A DNA stretch of 7,559 nucleotides, taken from positions 1 to 7,559 of the forward strand of contig CAZLLV010000058.1 of the NCBI GenBank assembly GCA_964560325.1. The letters run 5' to 3'. Both the position numbers and the translations under genes were made by a program. Source of the DNA: CAZLLV01 sp964560325. Its GTDB lineage: Bacteria > Acidobacteriota > Thermoanaerobaculia > Multivoradales > DATKCC01. The notes under the pieces were generated by a model. That model was not told the origin of the DNA. It was given only the letters and a program-made list of their open reading frames with translations, and did no database searches. Shown here piece after piece: positions 1-5,993 of this stretch (positions are counted from its first letter, which is position 1; each line of letters begins with the position of its first letter).

Positions 1-68
1 CCCTCACCCTCCCGCACCGCCACCGGCCGGTCGATGGGCTGCGGGGCGCCGTCGGGTGCGGTGGCCAT
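1..68 (-). CDS. Probable phosphotransferase family protein (APH/ACAD10-11 kinase-like), N-terminal fragment
   Basis: The minus strand opens with ATG at 68 and stays open for 22 codons to the window edge (MATAPDGAPQP..., then IDRPVAVREGE). From memory, a proline-rich start followed by an 'RPVxVREGE'-like segment is typical of the N-terminus of phosphotransferase family proteins (aminoglycoside phosphotransferase fold) encoded beside ACAD10/11-type acyl-CoA dehydrogenases. Such a dehydrogenase lies upstream on the same strand. Members of this family (LvaA of Pseudomonas levulinate catabolism, the kinase domain of mammalian ACAD10/11) phosphorylate the 4-hydroxyl of 4-hydroxyacyl-CoAs. No catalytic motif falls inside the visible part, so the assignment rests on the N-terminal resemblance and the neighbour. 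No Shine-Dalgarno sequence is evident; a GATAAC hexamer (minus strand, 84-79) lies 10 bases before the ATG. Confidence 0.55.
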   Translation of the reverse strand, partial: MATAPDGAPQPIDRPVAVREGE

Positions 69-100
69 GATCGGCGAGGTTATCGGAAGCCCGAGCTTCC
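69..100 (-). promoter_or_regulatory. Possible start region of the phosphotransferase gene: -10-like hexamer plus hairpin
   Basis: On the minus strand the hexamer GATAAC (84-79) matches four of six bases of TATAAT and lies 10 bases before the ATG at 68. Immediately upstream is a perfect 6-bp hairpin, ggaagc (85-90) and gcttcc (95-100) with a 4-base loop, which overlaps the outer end of the neighbouring inverted repeat. No convincing -35 box is seen. If real, this would give the gene a promoter of its own now that it is separated from the dehydrogenase. Confidence 0.25.
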
Positions 101-225
101 CCCGCCCAGATCCTTCGCTGCGCTCAGGATGACAAGGGGAGTGAGTGCGTTCGAAGATCGCTTCGCGGAAGCTTGTTTTTGTCGTCCTGAGCGAGAGCGA
201 AGGACCTGGGTGGGAGGGCGGCTCG
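92..225. repeat. Long imperfect inverted repeat of the 'LSAAKDL/TCCTGAGC' palindromic type
   Basis: The left arm (92-135) and right arm (179-225) are inverted copies. The core of the right arm at 179-214 begins TTGTCGTCCTGAGCG, runs through GCGAAGGA and ends CTGGGTGGG; the reverse complement of 101-135 matches it at 31 of 35 positions with one inserted base. Weaker similarity continues outward to cgagc/gctcg. The 43-base spacer (136-178) contains two mutually exclusive small hairpins, CGAAG/CTTCG (152-165) and GCTTC/GAAGC (160-172), the second followed by TTGTTTTT. From memory, TCCTGAGCG...CGAAGGATCT palindromes are scattered through many bacterial draft genomes, where they are mistranslated as 'LSAAKDL' or 'HPERSEGS' peptides. 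Copy number in this genome cannot be seen from one window. The repeat lies directly upstream of a GIY-YIG nuclease gene. Confidence 0.85.
160..180 (+). terminator. Weak terminator-like hairpin inside the repeat spacer
   Basis: A 5-bp stem GCTTC (160-164) and GAAGC (168-172) with loop GCG is followed by TTGTTTTT on the plus strand. The stem is short, and no plus-strand gene in the window lies upstream to be terminated. It competes with an alternative stem at 152-165. It may simply be part of the repeat's fold. Confidence 0.2.
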
Positions 226-275
226 ATAGACGGTGGTCCGAGCGATCCCGGGGCCGGTTTCCGTCCTCTCCAGGC

Positions 276-584
276 ATGAGCAGAAACCACGAGTACCACG
301 TCTACATCCTCGCCAGCCGCAACCGCGTGGTCTACGTCGGCGTCACCAACGACCTACCGCGTCGGCTCGGCCAGCACCGGGACGGCCGTGCGAGCGCGTT
401 CACCCGCAAATACCGAATCCATCGACTCGTGTACGCGGAGCAGTACCGCTACGTCGATGACGCCATCCGTCGGGAGAAGCAGATCAAGGGTTGGAAGCGG
501 GAGCGGAAGGTGCGCTTGATCGAAGCGGCCAATCCGGGCTGGCAGGAGGTCCCGGTGGATCGCGCTCACAGCTCCACGCCGTAG
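276..584 (+). CDS. Single-domain GIY-YIG nuclease superfamily protein (YhbQ/COG2827-like)
   Basis: The 102-residue protein is almost entirely a GIY-YIG domain. The GIY element is VYI (9-11) and the YIG element YVG (20-22), followed by TNDLPRRLGQH (24-34), which carries the conserved Arg. The metal-binding Glu is E67 in IRREKQIKGW (64-73), and the family's NPxW segment is at 86-89. Length matches stand-alone family members of about 80-100 residues. These are predicted DNA-cleaving enzymes; their cellular roles are mostly undefined. I chose the ATG at 276 because the domain starts eight residues later and the open frame upstream only translates the inverted repeat. No Shine-Dalgarno sequence is evident. 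Bases 301-540 are about 65% G+C (155 of 240), lower than sampled stretches of neighbouring genes (about 77-83%), which suggests recent arrival. The last 19 bases overlap the 3' end of the convergent acyl-CoA dehydrogenase gene, so residues 97-102 (AHSSTP) are antisense to its final codons. Confidence 0.92.
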   Translation: MSRNHEYHVYILASRNRVVYVGVTNDLPRRLGQHRDGRASAFTRKYRIHRLVYAEQYRYVDDAIRREKQIKGWKRERKVRLIEAANPGWQEVPVDRAHSSTP

Positions 585-1774
585 CCTTGGAGGATGCGGC
601 GGGCGACGACGCTCTTGTGGACCTCGTCGGGGCCGTCGTAGATCCGGGCCGCGCGCTCGTGGCGGTAGATCCAGGCGAGGACGGTCAGGTCGGTCATGCC
701 GAGGGCGCCGTGGACCTGGATCGCGCGGTCGACCACGCGATGGAGGACGCCGGCGTCGTGGATCTTGATTGCCGAGACCGCGACGCGCGCCGCCTTCGCG
801 CCCTCGCGGTCGATCCGGCCCGCCGTGTCGAGCACCAGCAGCCGGGCGGCGTCGATCTCGGCGCGGCTCTCGGCGATCCAGTGCTGCACCGCCTGGCGCG
901 AGGCGAGCGGCTTGCCCGGCGCCAGCTCGCGGGAGGCGGCGCGCCGGCAGGTCTCGTCGAAGGCGCGCTCGGCGAGGCCGATCCAGCGCATGCAGTGGTG
1001 GATGCGCCCCGGTCCGAGCCGCTCCTGGGCGATCCGGAAGCCGTCCCCGCGCCCCCCGAGGAGTGCGTCCGCCGGCACCCGGCACCCCTCGAAGCCGACC
1101 TCGCCGTGGCTGAAGTGCCCGCGTCCCTCGTCGCCCATCACCGGCAGGTTGCGCACCAGCCGGAAGCCGGAGGCGTCGCCCGGCACCAGGATCATGCTGG
1201 CCCGCCGGTAGGGGCTCGCCTCGTCCGGCTCGGTCACCGCCATCACCACCACCAGGTCCGCGCCGTCGGCCGCGGTGGTGAACCACTTGTGGCCGTCGAT
1301 CACCCAGTCGCCGCCGTCGCGGCGGGCGGTGGTCGAGAGATGGACCGGGTTCGAGCCGGCGTGCTCCGGCTCGGTCATCGCGAAGCAGCTCCGGATCGCG
1401 CCGCCCGCGAGCGGACCCAGCCAGCGCTCGCGCTGCGCGTCCGAGCCGTGCTCGATCAGGATCTCGAGGTTCCCCACGTCGGGCGCCTGACAGTGGAAGG
1501 CGTAGTGGCCGAGCGGCGAGCGGCCGAGCTCCTCCGAGAGCCGGGCGAAGTCGGCGAGCGCCAGGCCAAGGCCGCCGAGCTCGCGCGGCAGGTAGGGCGC
1601 CCAGAGCCCGACCGTGCGCACCCGCTCGCGGACCCGGGCGAGGGCCGGCTCGAGGGTGTCGAAGCGGCCGGCGAGAAAGTCGGGCTCGAGCGGGACCACC
1701 TCGTCGCGCACGATCTCGCGGGCACGGTCGAGGAGCTCCTCGAGAGGGCCGTCGGGGGCCACGCGGTCACTCAT
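566..1774 (-). CDS. Acyl-CoA dehydrogenase, ACAD10/ACAD11-like subfamily
   Basis: The 402-residue protein has the full acyl-CoA dehydrogenase layout: N-terminal helical domain (about 1-128), beta domain with the flavin/substrate signature FAMTEPEHAGS (131-141) and GHKWFT (161-166), and C-terminal helical domain. ERLGPGRIHHCMRWIG (251-266), QVHGALGM (353-360) and IYDGPDEVH (378-386) are characteristic of the ACAD10/11-like group. There YDGPDEVH replaces the YEGT motif that supplies the catalytic Glu in classical short- and medium-chain enzymes. Homologues in 4-hydroxyacid catabolism (ACAD10/11; LvaC in the levulinate pathway) act with an APH-like kinase to turn 4-phosphoacyl-CoA into enoyl-CoA; a probable kinase start lies downstream on the same strand. 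Simple alpha,beta-dehydrogenation remains possible. It should be a cytosolic FAD enzyme. The start at 1774 gives MSDRVAPDG; AGGA lies nine bases upstream, within a TAGGAT that could instead be a -10 box. The stop (568-566) falls inside the convergent nuclease gene. Confidence 0.95.
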   Translation of the reverse strand: MSDRVAPDGPLEELLDRAREIVRDEVVPLEPDFLAGRFDTLEPALARVRERVRTVGLWAPYLPRELGGLGLALADFARLSEELGRSPLGHYAFHCQAPDVGNLEILIEHGSDAQRERWLGPLAGGAIRSCFAMTEPEHAGSNPVHLSTTARRDGGDWVIDGHKWFTTAADGADLVVVMAVTEPDEASPYRRASMILVPGDASGFRLVRNLPVMGDEGRGHFSHGEVGFEGCRVPADALLGGRGDGFRIAQERLGPGRIHHCMRWIGLAERAFDETCRRAASRELAPGKPLASRQAVQHWIAESRAEIDAARLLVLDTAGRIDREGAKAARVAVSAIKIHDAGVLHRVVDRAIQVHGALGMTDLTVLAWIYRHERAARIYDGPDEVHKSVVARRILQGYGVEL

Positions 1775-1831
1775 CGCCGCCGATCCTACCGCCCGTCCCG
1801 AATCCGCGGCGCGTTACACTCGGCCTCCCGT
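1775..1831. promoter_or_regulatory. Divergent promoter region between acyl-CoA dehydrogenase and zinc-finger genes
   Basis: These 57 bases must start transcription in both directions. On the plus strand TACACT (1815-1820, four of six matches to TATAAT) lies 11 bases before the ATG at 1832. On the minus strand TAGGAT (1788-1783, four of six) lies 8 bases before the ATG at 1774. Neither has a recognisable -35 box. If both are -10 boxes, both transcripts would be leaderless or nearly so. TAGGAT could alternatively serve as a Shine-Dalgarno site for the dehydrogenase. Confidence 0.4.
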
Positions 1832-2776
1832 ATGGAGCACCCGAACGACGACGACCTCGCCCGCTACGCCGCCGGCGACATGCCCCGCGACGAGGGGAGG
1901 AAGCTCGAAGAGCACCTCGTCCGCTGCCCGGAGTGTCAGCGGCGGGTCGACGAGCTGCCGCCCTCGGGCGGCCGGACGGTGCGCTGGCAGGCGCACCGCT
2001 TCGCCGCCGGCCGCGTCCCGGCCCGGCCGCGCGCGGACGAGCTCGCCGAGGAGGAAGACGAAGAGACGCGGCGTGCCGCGCGGCAGCGGGGCGACCGGCT
2101 CCTCTCGGCGTTCGGCGGCGTGCTCGGGCAACTCCAGGTCCGCCGCGTCGAGGAGCTGCTCGCCGAGCCCCAGCACCGCCGGCGCCAGCTCCTGCGGCGG
2201 GAGGGCGAGCGCTTCGGCGGCCTCAACCTGTGCGAGCTCCTGGAGGAGCGCTGCCGCGCGGCGTGGCGGCGCGACCCGGCGGAGGCGGTCGAGCTCGCCA
2301 AGCTCGCGGTGCTGGTCGCCGGCGAGGCCGACCCGGAGCTCTACGGCTCGTCGCCGGTCGCGAAAGCCCGCGAGCTGGCGCTCCTCCACCTCGGCCTGTC
2401 GTTCCGGATCGCCTCGCTCGCCGAGGGCGACGACGCGGTGGCCGAAGTGCCGGCCGAGGAGGTCGATGCGGCGTTCGAAGAGGTGCGCGCGGCCTTCCTC
2501 GCGAAGGAGATGTGGTTCGACGTGTCCCAGGCGGCCATCGACCAGATGCGCCTGCTGCGCGACCTCGGGCGGCTCGACGAGATGGCCGAGGTGAGCGATC
2601 GGGCCTCCGCCGCGCTGCGGGAGGCGGGCGCGCCGGACCAGGCCGAGGAGCCGGTCCGCTACGCCGGCCACGTCTTCCGGGAGGACGAGCTGGACGACGG
2701 GCTCTTCGACCGCCTCGACCGCATCGTCCAGGGCTACCGCAACGACCCTCGCATGCGCTTCGAGCCGGAGAGCTGA
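1832..2776 (+). CDS. zf-HC2 (ZAS-type) zinc-finger protein with TPR-like helical domain, no membrane segment
   Basis: The 314-residue protein begins with an anti-sigma-type zinc finger: DLARYAAGDMP (8-18), then H28-x3-C32-x2-C35, the usual ZAS zinc-binding pattern. A charged, Arg/Glu-rich linker (about 46-125) follows. Next comes a helical region, from RFGGLNLCELLEE (127-139) through DPAEAVELAKLAVLVAGEAD (148-167) to a segment ending HLGLSFRIASLAEGDDAV (186-203). This block resembles a TPR-like region I recall from acidobacterial proteins with zf-HC2 or HTH domains. Later repeats (about 212-265) are weaker. No hydrophobic stretch is long enough to span a membrane and no sigma factor gene is visible beside it, so it is probably a cytosolic regulator or scaffold rather than a classical membrane anti-sigma factor. 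The ATG at 1832 places the finger at the usual distance from the N-terminus. It is coupled to the next gene. Confidence 0.82.
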   Translation: MEHPNDDDLARYAAGDMPRDEGRKLEEHLVRCPECQRRVDELPPSGGRTVRWQAHRFAAGRVPARPRADELAEEEDEETRRAARQRGDRLLSAFGGVLGQLQVRRVEELLAEPQHRRRQLLRREGERFGGLNLCELLEERCRAAWRRDPAEAVELAKLAVLVAGEADPELYGSSPVAKARELALLHLGLSFRIASLAEGDDAVAEVPAEEVDAAFEEVRAAFLAKEMWFDVSQAAIDQMRLLRDLGRLDEMAEVSDRASAALREAGAPDQAEEPVRYAGHVFREDELDDGLFDRLDRIVQGYRNDPRMRFEPES

Positions 2777-2780
2777 CGTG
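2767..2780 (+). promoter_or_regulatory. Shine-Dalgarno site and stop/start coupling for the secreted TPR protein
   Basis: GGAGAG (2767-2772), inside the last codons of the zinc-finger gene, lies five bases before a GTG start at 2778. The upstream TGA ends at 2776, so only one base separates stop and start. This supports the GTG as the true start and suggests translational coupling. Confidence 0.65.
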
Positions 2781-4637
2781 CCGTTCCGCCCGACCTCTCG
2801 CTTTCCCGCCTTCACCTTCACGATCCTGGCGATCGCCGCGGCGGTCCCCGCCGCCTCCCAGGCGCCGTTCGGCCTGGTGGAAGAGGAGCCTTCGGCCGAG
2901 GCCGCCGCGCCGGCCGGGCCGTGGCACGAGGCGGCGAGCGAGCACTTCGTCGTGCGCGGCGACGTCGCGCCGGCGGCTCTCGAAAAGGGCGCGGCCGACC
3001 TGGAGCGCCTGCGACGCGTCGTCTCCGAGCTCGCGCACGGGGGCGACGCGGTCTCCGAGCGGCCGACGTACGTCTACCTCTTCTCGTCGGCCGAGGCGTT
3101 CGCGCCCTATCGGCCGCCCGGATCGAGCGACGCCGACGCCGGCTACGTGCTGCCCGGCGAGGAGGCGAGCTACGCGGCGACCGCCGCCGGCCAGGTCACG
3201 CGGCAGATCTTCCGGCAGTACGTGCACCAGCTCCTCCACCGTGGGCTCCCCGACCTGCCGCTCTGGCTCCGCGTCGGCCTCGCCGAGTACTACAGCACCT
3301 TCGAGGCGGACGCGGAGGAGGCGCGGATCGGGCTGCCGGACGAGGCGCGGCTGCAGTGGTCGGGGCTGGCGGGCGAGAAGGGGGAGCCGCTCGCCACGCT
3401 GCTGGCGCTCGACGCCGCGCCGGAGACCGGCGACCCGCTCGCCGACTCGCTGTTCGAGACCCGGAGCTGGCTCCTGACCCACTACCTGATGAGCGGCGAC
3501 ACGGCGCACCGGCGCCGGATCGGCGACTACGTGAGGCGGACCGCCGCCGGCGAGGATCCGGTGGCGGCGTTCCGCGCCGCCTTCGGGGTCGAGGATCTCG
3601 CGGCGTTCGAGGAGACCCTGGAGGAGTACCGGCAGGGGAAGTCGTTCGTCTTCCTCCGGGTGCCGCTCGCGGGGGGCTCCGATGCCGATCCGGCGGTCTC
3701 GGCCCGGCCGCTCGGCGAGGGGGAGGCGGCGCTCGCCCAGGGGGAGCTGCTGCTCCGTCTCGGCCCCTCCCGGCGCGACGCGGCCGAGGAGCGGCTCCGC
3801 CGGGCGGTGGCGCTCGACGACACGCTCGGGCCGGCATGGGCCGGGCTCGCCCGCATCGCCGACGCGCGCGGCGACGACGCGGAGGCGCTGGAGCTCTATC
3901 GGCGCGCCGCGGCGCTCGCCCCCGACGACTTCGGCGTCCAGCTCGGCCTCGGCCAGGCGCTCCTCGACGCGCTCGGCGGGCGACGCGCCTCCGATCCGGC
4001 GTCGCGCGAGACCGTGGCGGGCGCGGCGGCCGCCTTCCGGCGCGCGGCCGAGCTACGACCGGAGTCGGGCGAAGCGTGGGCGGGGCTCGGCCAGGCCGGC
4101 GTGCTGGCGGCGGAGCCCGATCCGGCGGCGGTCCCGGCGCTCGAGCGGGCGGTCGGGCTGCTGCCGGCGGAGCGGACCGACGTGCTCTACAACCTGCTCC
4201 TCGCCCGCGCCCGCACCGGCGACGCCGCGGGGGTGGACGAGGCGGCGTTCGCCCTGCGCGAGGCCGGCGCCGGCGAGGAGCTGCTGGCGCGGGCGCGGGA
4301 GGTGCGGCTCCAGCTCACGCTCCAGGAGGCGCACGCCCTGGCGAGCGCCGGCGAGCTCGACGACGCGGTGGCGCTCTTCGCCGTGGTGCGGGCCGAGGCC
4401 ACGAATCCCGCTCTCGCCGAGCAGGCGGCGACGCTCCTCGAACGGGTCTCCCGCGCCGAAGCGCACAACCGCTTCGCCGCGAGCTATACGGAGGCGGTCG
4501 AGCTCTTCCGCGCCGGCGAGCTCGAAGCCGCCGCGGCCCGGGTCGAAGAGATGATGGAGAGCGCCACCCCAGGCCGCCAGATGGACTCCCTCCGCCAGCT
4601 CCGCGCCCGCATCGCCCTCGAAGCCCAGGAGCCGTAG
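2778..4637 (+). CDS. Secreted TPR protein with degenerate peptidase_MA-like (gluzincin fold) domain
   Basis: The 619-residue protein starts at GTG and has a signal peptide: Arg at 4 and 8, a hydrophobic core at about 11-25 and a cleavage site near 25-29. Residues about 47-290 resemble the peptidase_MA-like/DUF1570 family: WHEAASEHFVVRGD (49-62), PTYVYLFSSAEAFAPY (96-111), PLWLRVGLAEYYSTF (161-175) and WLLTHYLM (231-238). Family members normally show HExxH and then WLNEGLAEY. Here the first motif is RQYVH (146-150), and R165-V166 replace the NE that supplies the third zinc ligand, so first His, catalytic Glu and Glu ligand are all missing. I predict no zinc peptidase activity. From about 313 the protein is a TPR array (clear units near 318-349, 352-385, 417-450 and 452-485) with further helical repeats to 600. 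A periplasmic binding or scaffold role is likely. The tight coupling with the zinc-finger gene suggests a shared process. Confidence 0.85.
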   Translation: MPFRPTSRFPAFTFTILAIAAAVPAASQAPFGLVEEEPSAEAAAPAGPWHEAASEHFVVRGDVAPAALEKGAADLERLRRVVSELAHGGDAVSERPTYVYLFSSAEAFAPYRPPGSSDADAGYVLPGEEASYAATAAGQVTRQIFRQYVHQLLHRGLPDLPLWLRVGLAEYYSTFEADAEEARIGLPDEARLQWSGLAGEKGEPLATLLALDAAPETGDPLADSLFETRSWLLTHYLMSGDTAHRRRIGDYVRRTAAGEDPVAAFRAAFGVEDLAAFEETLEEYRQGKSFVFLRVPLAGGSDADPAVSARPLGEGEAALAQGELLLRLGPSRRDAAEERLRRAVALDDTLGPAWAGLARIADARGDDAEALELYRRAAALAPDDFGVQLGLGQALLDALGGRRASDPASRETVAGAAAAFRRAAELRPESGEAWAGLGQAGVLAAEPDPAAVPALERAVGLLPAERTDVLYNLLLARARTGDAAGVDEAAFALREAGAGEELLARAREVRLQLTLQEAHALASAGELDDAVALFAVVRAEATNPALAEQAATLLERVSRAEAHNRFAASYTEAVELFRAGELEAAAARVEEMMESATPGRQMDSLRQLRARIALEAQEP

Positions 4638-4664
4638 GTCCGGCCGCCACGGGCCGCCTCCCTC

Positions 4665-5924
4665 ATGGATCGATCCGGAGCCGCGCCGGCTGGGAAGTGG
4701 CGGCAGGTGGCTCTGCTGGCCCTCGCCGAGACGCTGGCGATGGCCCTCTGGTTCTCGGGCTCCGCCGTGGTGCCGCAGCTCACGGAGGCGTGGAACCTCT
4801 CCGGCGCCGGGCAGGCGTGGATGACCATGAGCGTGCAGCTCGGCTTCGTGGTCGGGGCGCTGGCCAGCGCGCTCCTCAACCTGGCGGATCGGGTGCGCTC
4901 GGACCGGCTTTTCGCCCTGGCGGCGCTGGCCGGGGCGGCGGCGAACGGGGCGATCCCGCTCCTCGCGGCGATCGGCGACCTCTCCGTATCCACGATGGCC
5001 GGAAGCACCCTGGCGCTCCGCTTCCTGACCGGCGTCGCGCTCGCCGGCGTCTATCCGCCGGGCATGAAGCTGGTCGCCACCTGGACGAAGACCGACCGGG
5101 GCCTCGGGATCGGCATCCTCGTGGGGGCGCTCACCCTCGGCTCGGCCGCTCCCCACCTGCTGAACGCGCTGCCGGCCTTCGGAGCCGGCGGCATGCCGCC
5201 CTGGCCGCGGGTCCTATGGGCCGCCTCCGCCCTGGCGCTGGCCGCGGCGGCGATCGCCGGGCTCGGCATCCACGAAGGGCCGTACGGCGCCTCCCGCGCC
5301 CCCTTCGACTGGCGTTTCGCGGGCCGGGTCCTCGCCCACCGGCCGACGCGCCTCGCCAACCTGGGCTACCTCGGGCACATGTGGGAGCTCTACGCCGTGT
5401 GGGCGTGGGTGCCGGTCTTCCTGCTCGTCGCCTACGAGCGGGCCGGCTGGAGCCCGGTGGCCGCGCGTGTCGCCGGCTTCGGCGTGGTGGCGGTGGGCGC
5501 CGTCGGCTGCGTCGCCGCCGGCCGCTGGGCCGACCGGCTGGGGCGCACGAGGGTCACGGTCTGGAGCCTAGCCGTCTCCGGTGGCTGCGCCCTGGTGGCC
5601 GGGCTCCTCGTGGCCTCGCCCGGCTGGCTGACCGCCCTCTGCTTCCTCTGGGGCTTCGCGGTGGTGGCGGACAGCGCCCAGTTCAGCGCCGCCGTGAGCG
5701 AGCTCACCGACCCGCGCTACGTCGGCACGGCGCTGACGCTCCAGACCTCGCTCGGCTTCCTGTTGACGATGGTCACCCTGCGCCTCGTCCCGGCGCTGGT
5801 CGACCCCCTCGGCTGGTGGCACACCTTCGCCCTCCTCGCCGTGGGACCGGTCGCCGGGATCGTCGCGATGCTCCGGCTCCGGAGGATGCCGGAGGCCCTG
5901 CGGATGGCTTCGGGCCGGCGGTGA
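4665..5924 (+). CDS. MFS transporter, substrate unknown
   Basis: The 419-residue protein has about twelve hydrophobic segments (roughly 14-34, 51-71, 81-101, 112-133, 146-168, 184-201, 231-255, 267-288, 297-316, 322-341, 352-375 and 384-405), the usual number and length for a major facilitator superfamily carrier in the inner membrane. The loop between segments 8 and 9 carries motif A as GRWADRLGRTR (286-296); the matching loop in the N-half is diverged (LADRVRSDRL, 73-82). RFLTGVALAGVYPPGMK (119-135) and GYLGHMWELYAVWAW (234-248) look like subfamily signatures of MFS proteins often loosely annotated as NarK/CynX-like, but nothing identifies a substrate or direction of transport. The ATG at 4665 lies 27 bases after the preceding stop and leaves a short charged N-terminus before the first helix. 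I see no Shine-Dalgarno sequence. Co-transcription with the preceding gene is plausible. Confidence 0.93.
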   Translation: MDRSGAAPAGKWRQVALLALAETLAMALWFSGSAVVPQLTEAWNLSGAGQAWMTMSVQLGFVVGALASALLNLADRVRSDRLFALAALAGAAANGAIPLLAAIGDLSVSTMAGSTLALRFLTGVALAGVYPPGMKLVATWTKTDRGLGIGILVGALTLGSAAPHLLNALPAFGAGGMPPWPRVLWAASALALAAAAIAGLGIHEGPYGASRAPFDWRFAGRVLAHRPTRLANLGYLGHMWELYAVWAWVPVFLLVAYERAGWSPVAARVAGFGVVAVGAVGCVAAGRWADRLGRTRVTVWSLAVSGGCALVAGLLVASPGWLTALCFLWGFAVVADSAQFSAAVSELTDPRYVGTALTLQTSLGFLLTMVTLRLVPALVDPLGWWHTFALLAVGPVAGIVAMLRLRRMPEALRMASGRR

Positions 5925-5993
5925 GGCCCCGCGGCCGGAGGCGGTACGGGTGAAGAGGGGATCGATCGGACTTGACGATATGCTCCGGACGCG
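5925..5993 (+). promoter_or_regulatory. Gap before the unknown gene, with possible near-leaderless promoter
   Basis: The 69-base gap contains TATGCT (5979-5984, four of six matches to TATAAT), nine bases before the ATG at 5994. A TTGACG (5972-5977) is a good -35 hexamer but lies only one base from that -10, so the two cannot work together. No Shine-Dalgarno sequence precedes the ATG. The call is weak. Confidence 0.25.

Noticed and set aside
129..275. In-frame N-terminal extension of the GIY-YIG protein
   Set aside because: The extra 49 residues translate the repeat and its spacer, and the GIY-YIG domain begins eight residues after ATG 276.
80..277. Minus-strand 65-residue frame containing VILSAAKDL
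   Set aside because: It is a translation of the inverted repeat; 'LSAAKDL' peptides are a familiar artefact of these palindromes.
69..584. Transposon or insertion sequence
   Set aside because: No transposase, no terminal repeats flanking the nuclease gene on both sides and no target duplication can be seen; the inverted repeat lies wholly on one side of the gene.
491..1831. Upstream extension of the zinc-finger frame antisense to the acyl-CoA dehydrogenase gene
   Set aside because: The extension is antisense shadow; the zinc finger sits correctly after ATG 1832.
1814..2821. Long minus-strand frame (335 residues) opposite the zinc-finger gene, and similar frames at 2223-3509 and 6432-7394
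   Set aside because: No motif, no start signals, and composition typical of antisense frames in GC-rich genes.
2921..5953. Plus-strand 1010-residue open frame
   Set aside because: It overlaps two well-supported genes in another frame and is rich in Arg, Gly and Pro, as expected of an out-of-frame reading of very GC-rich DNA.
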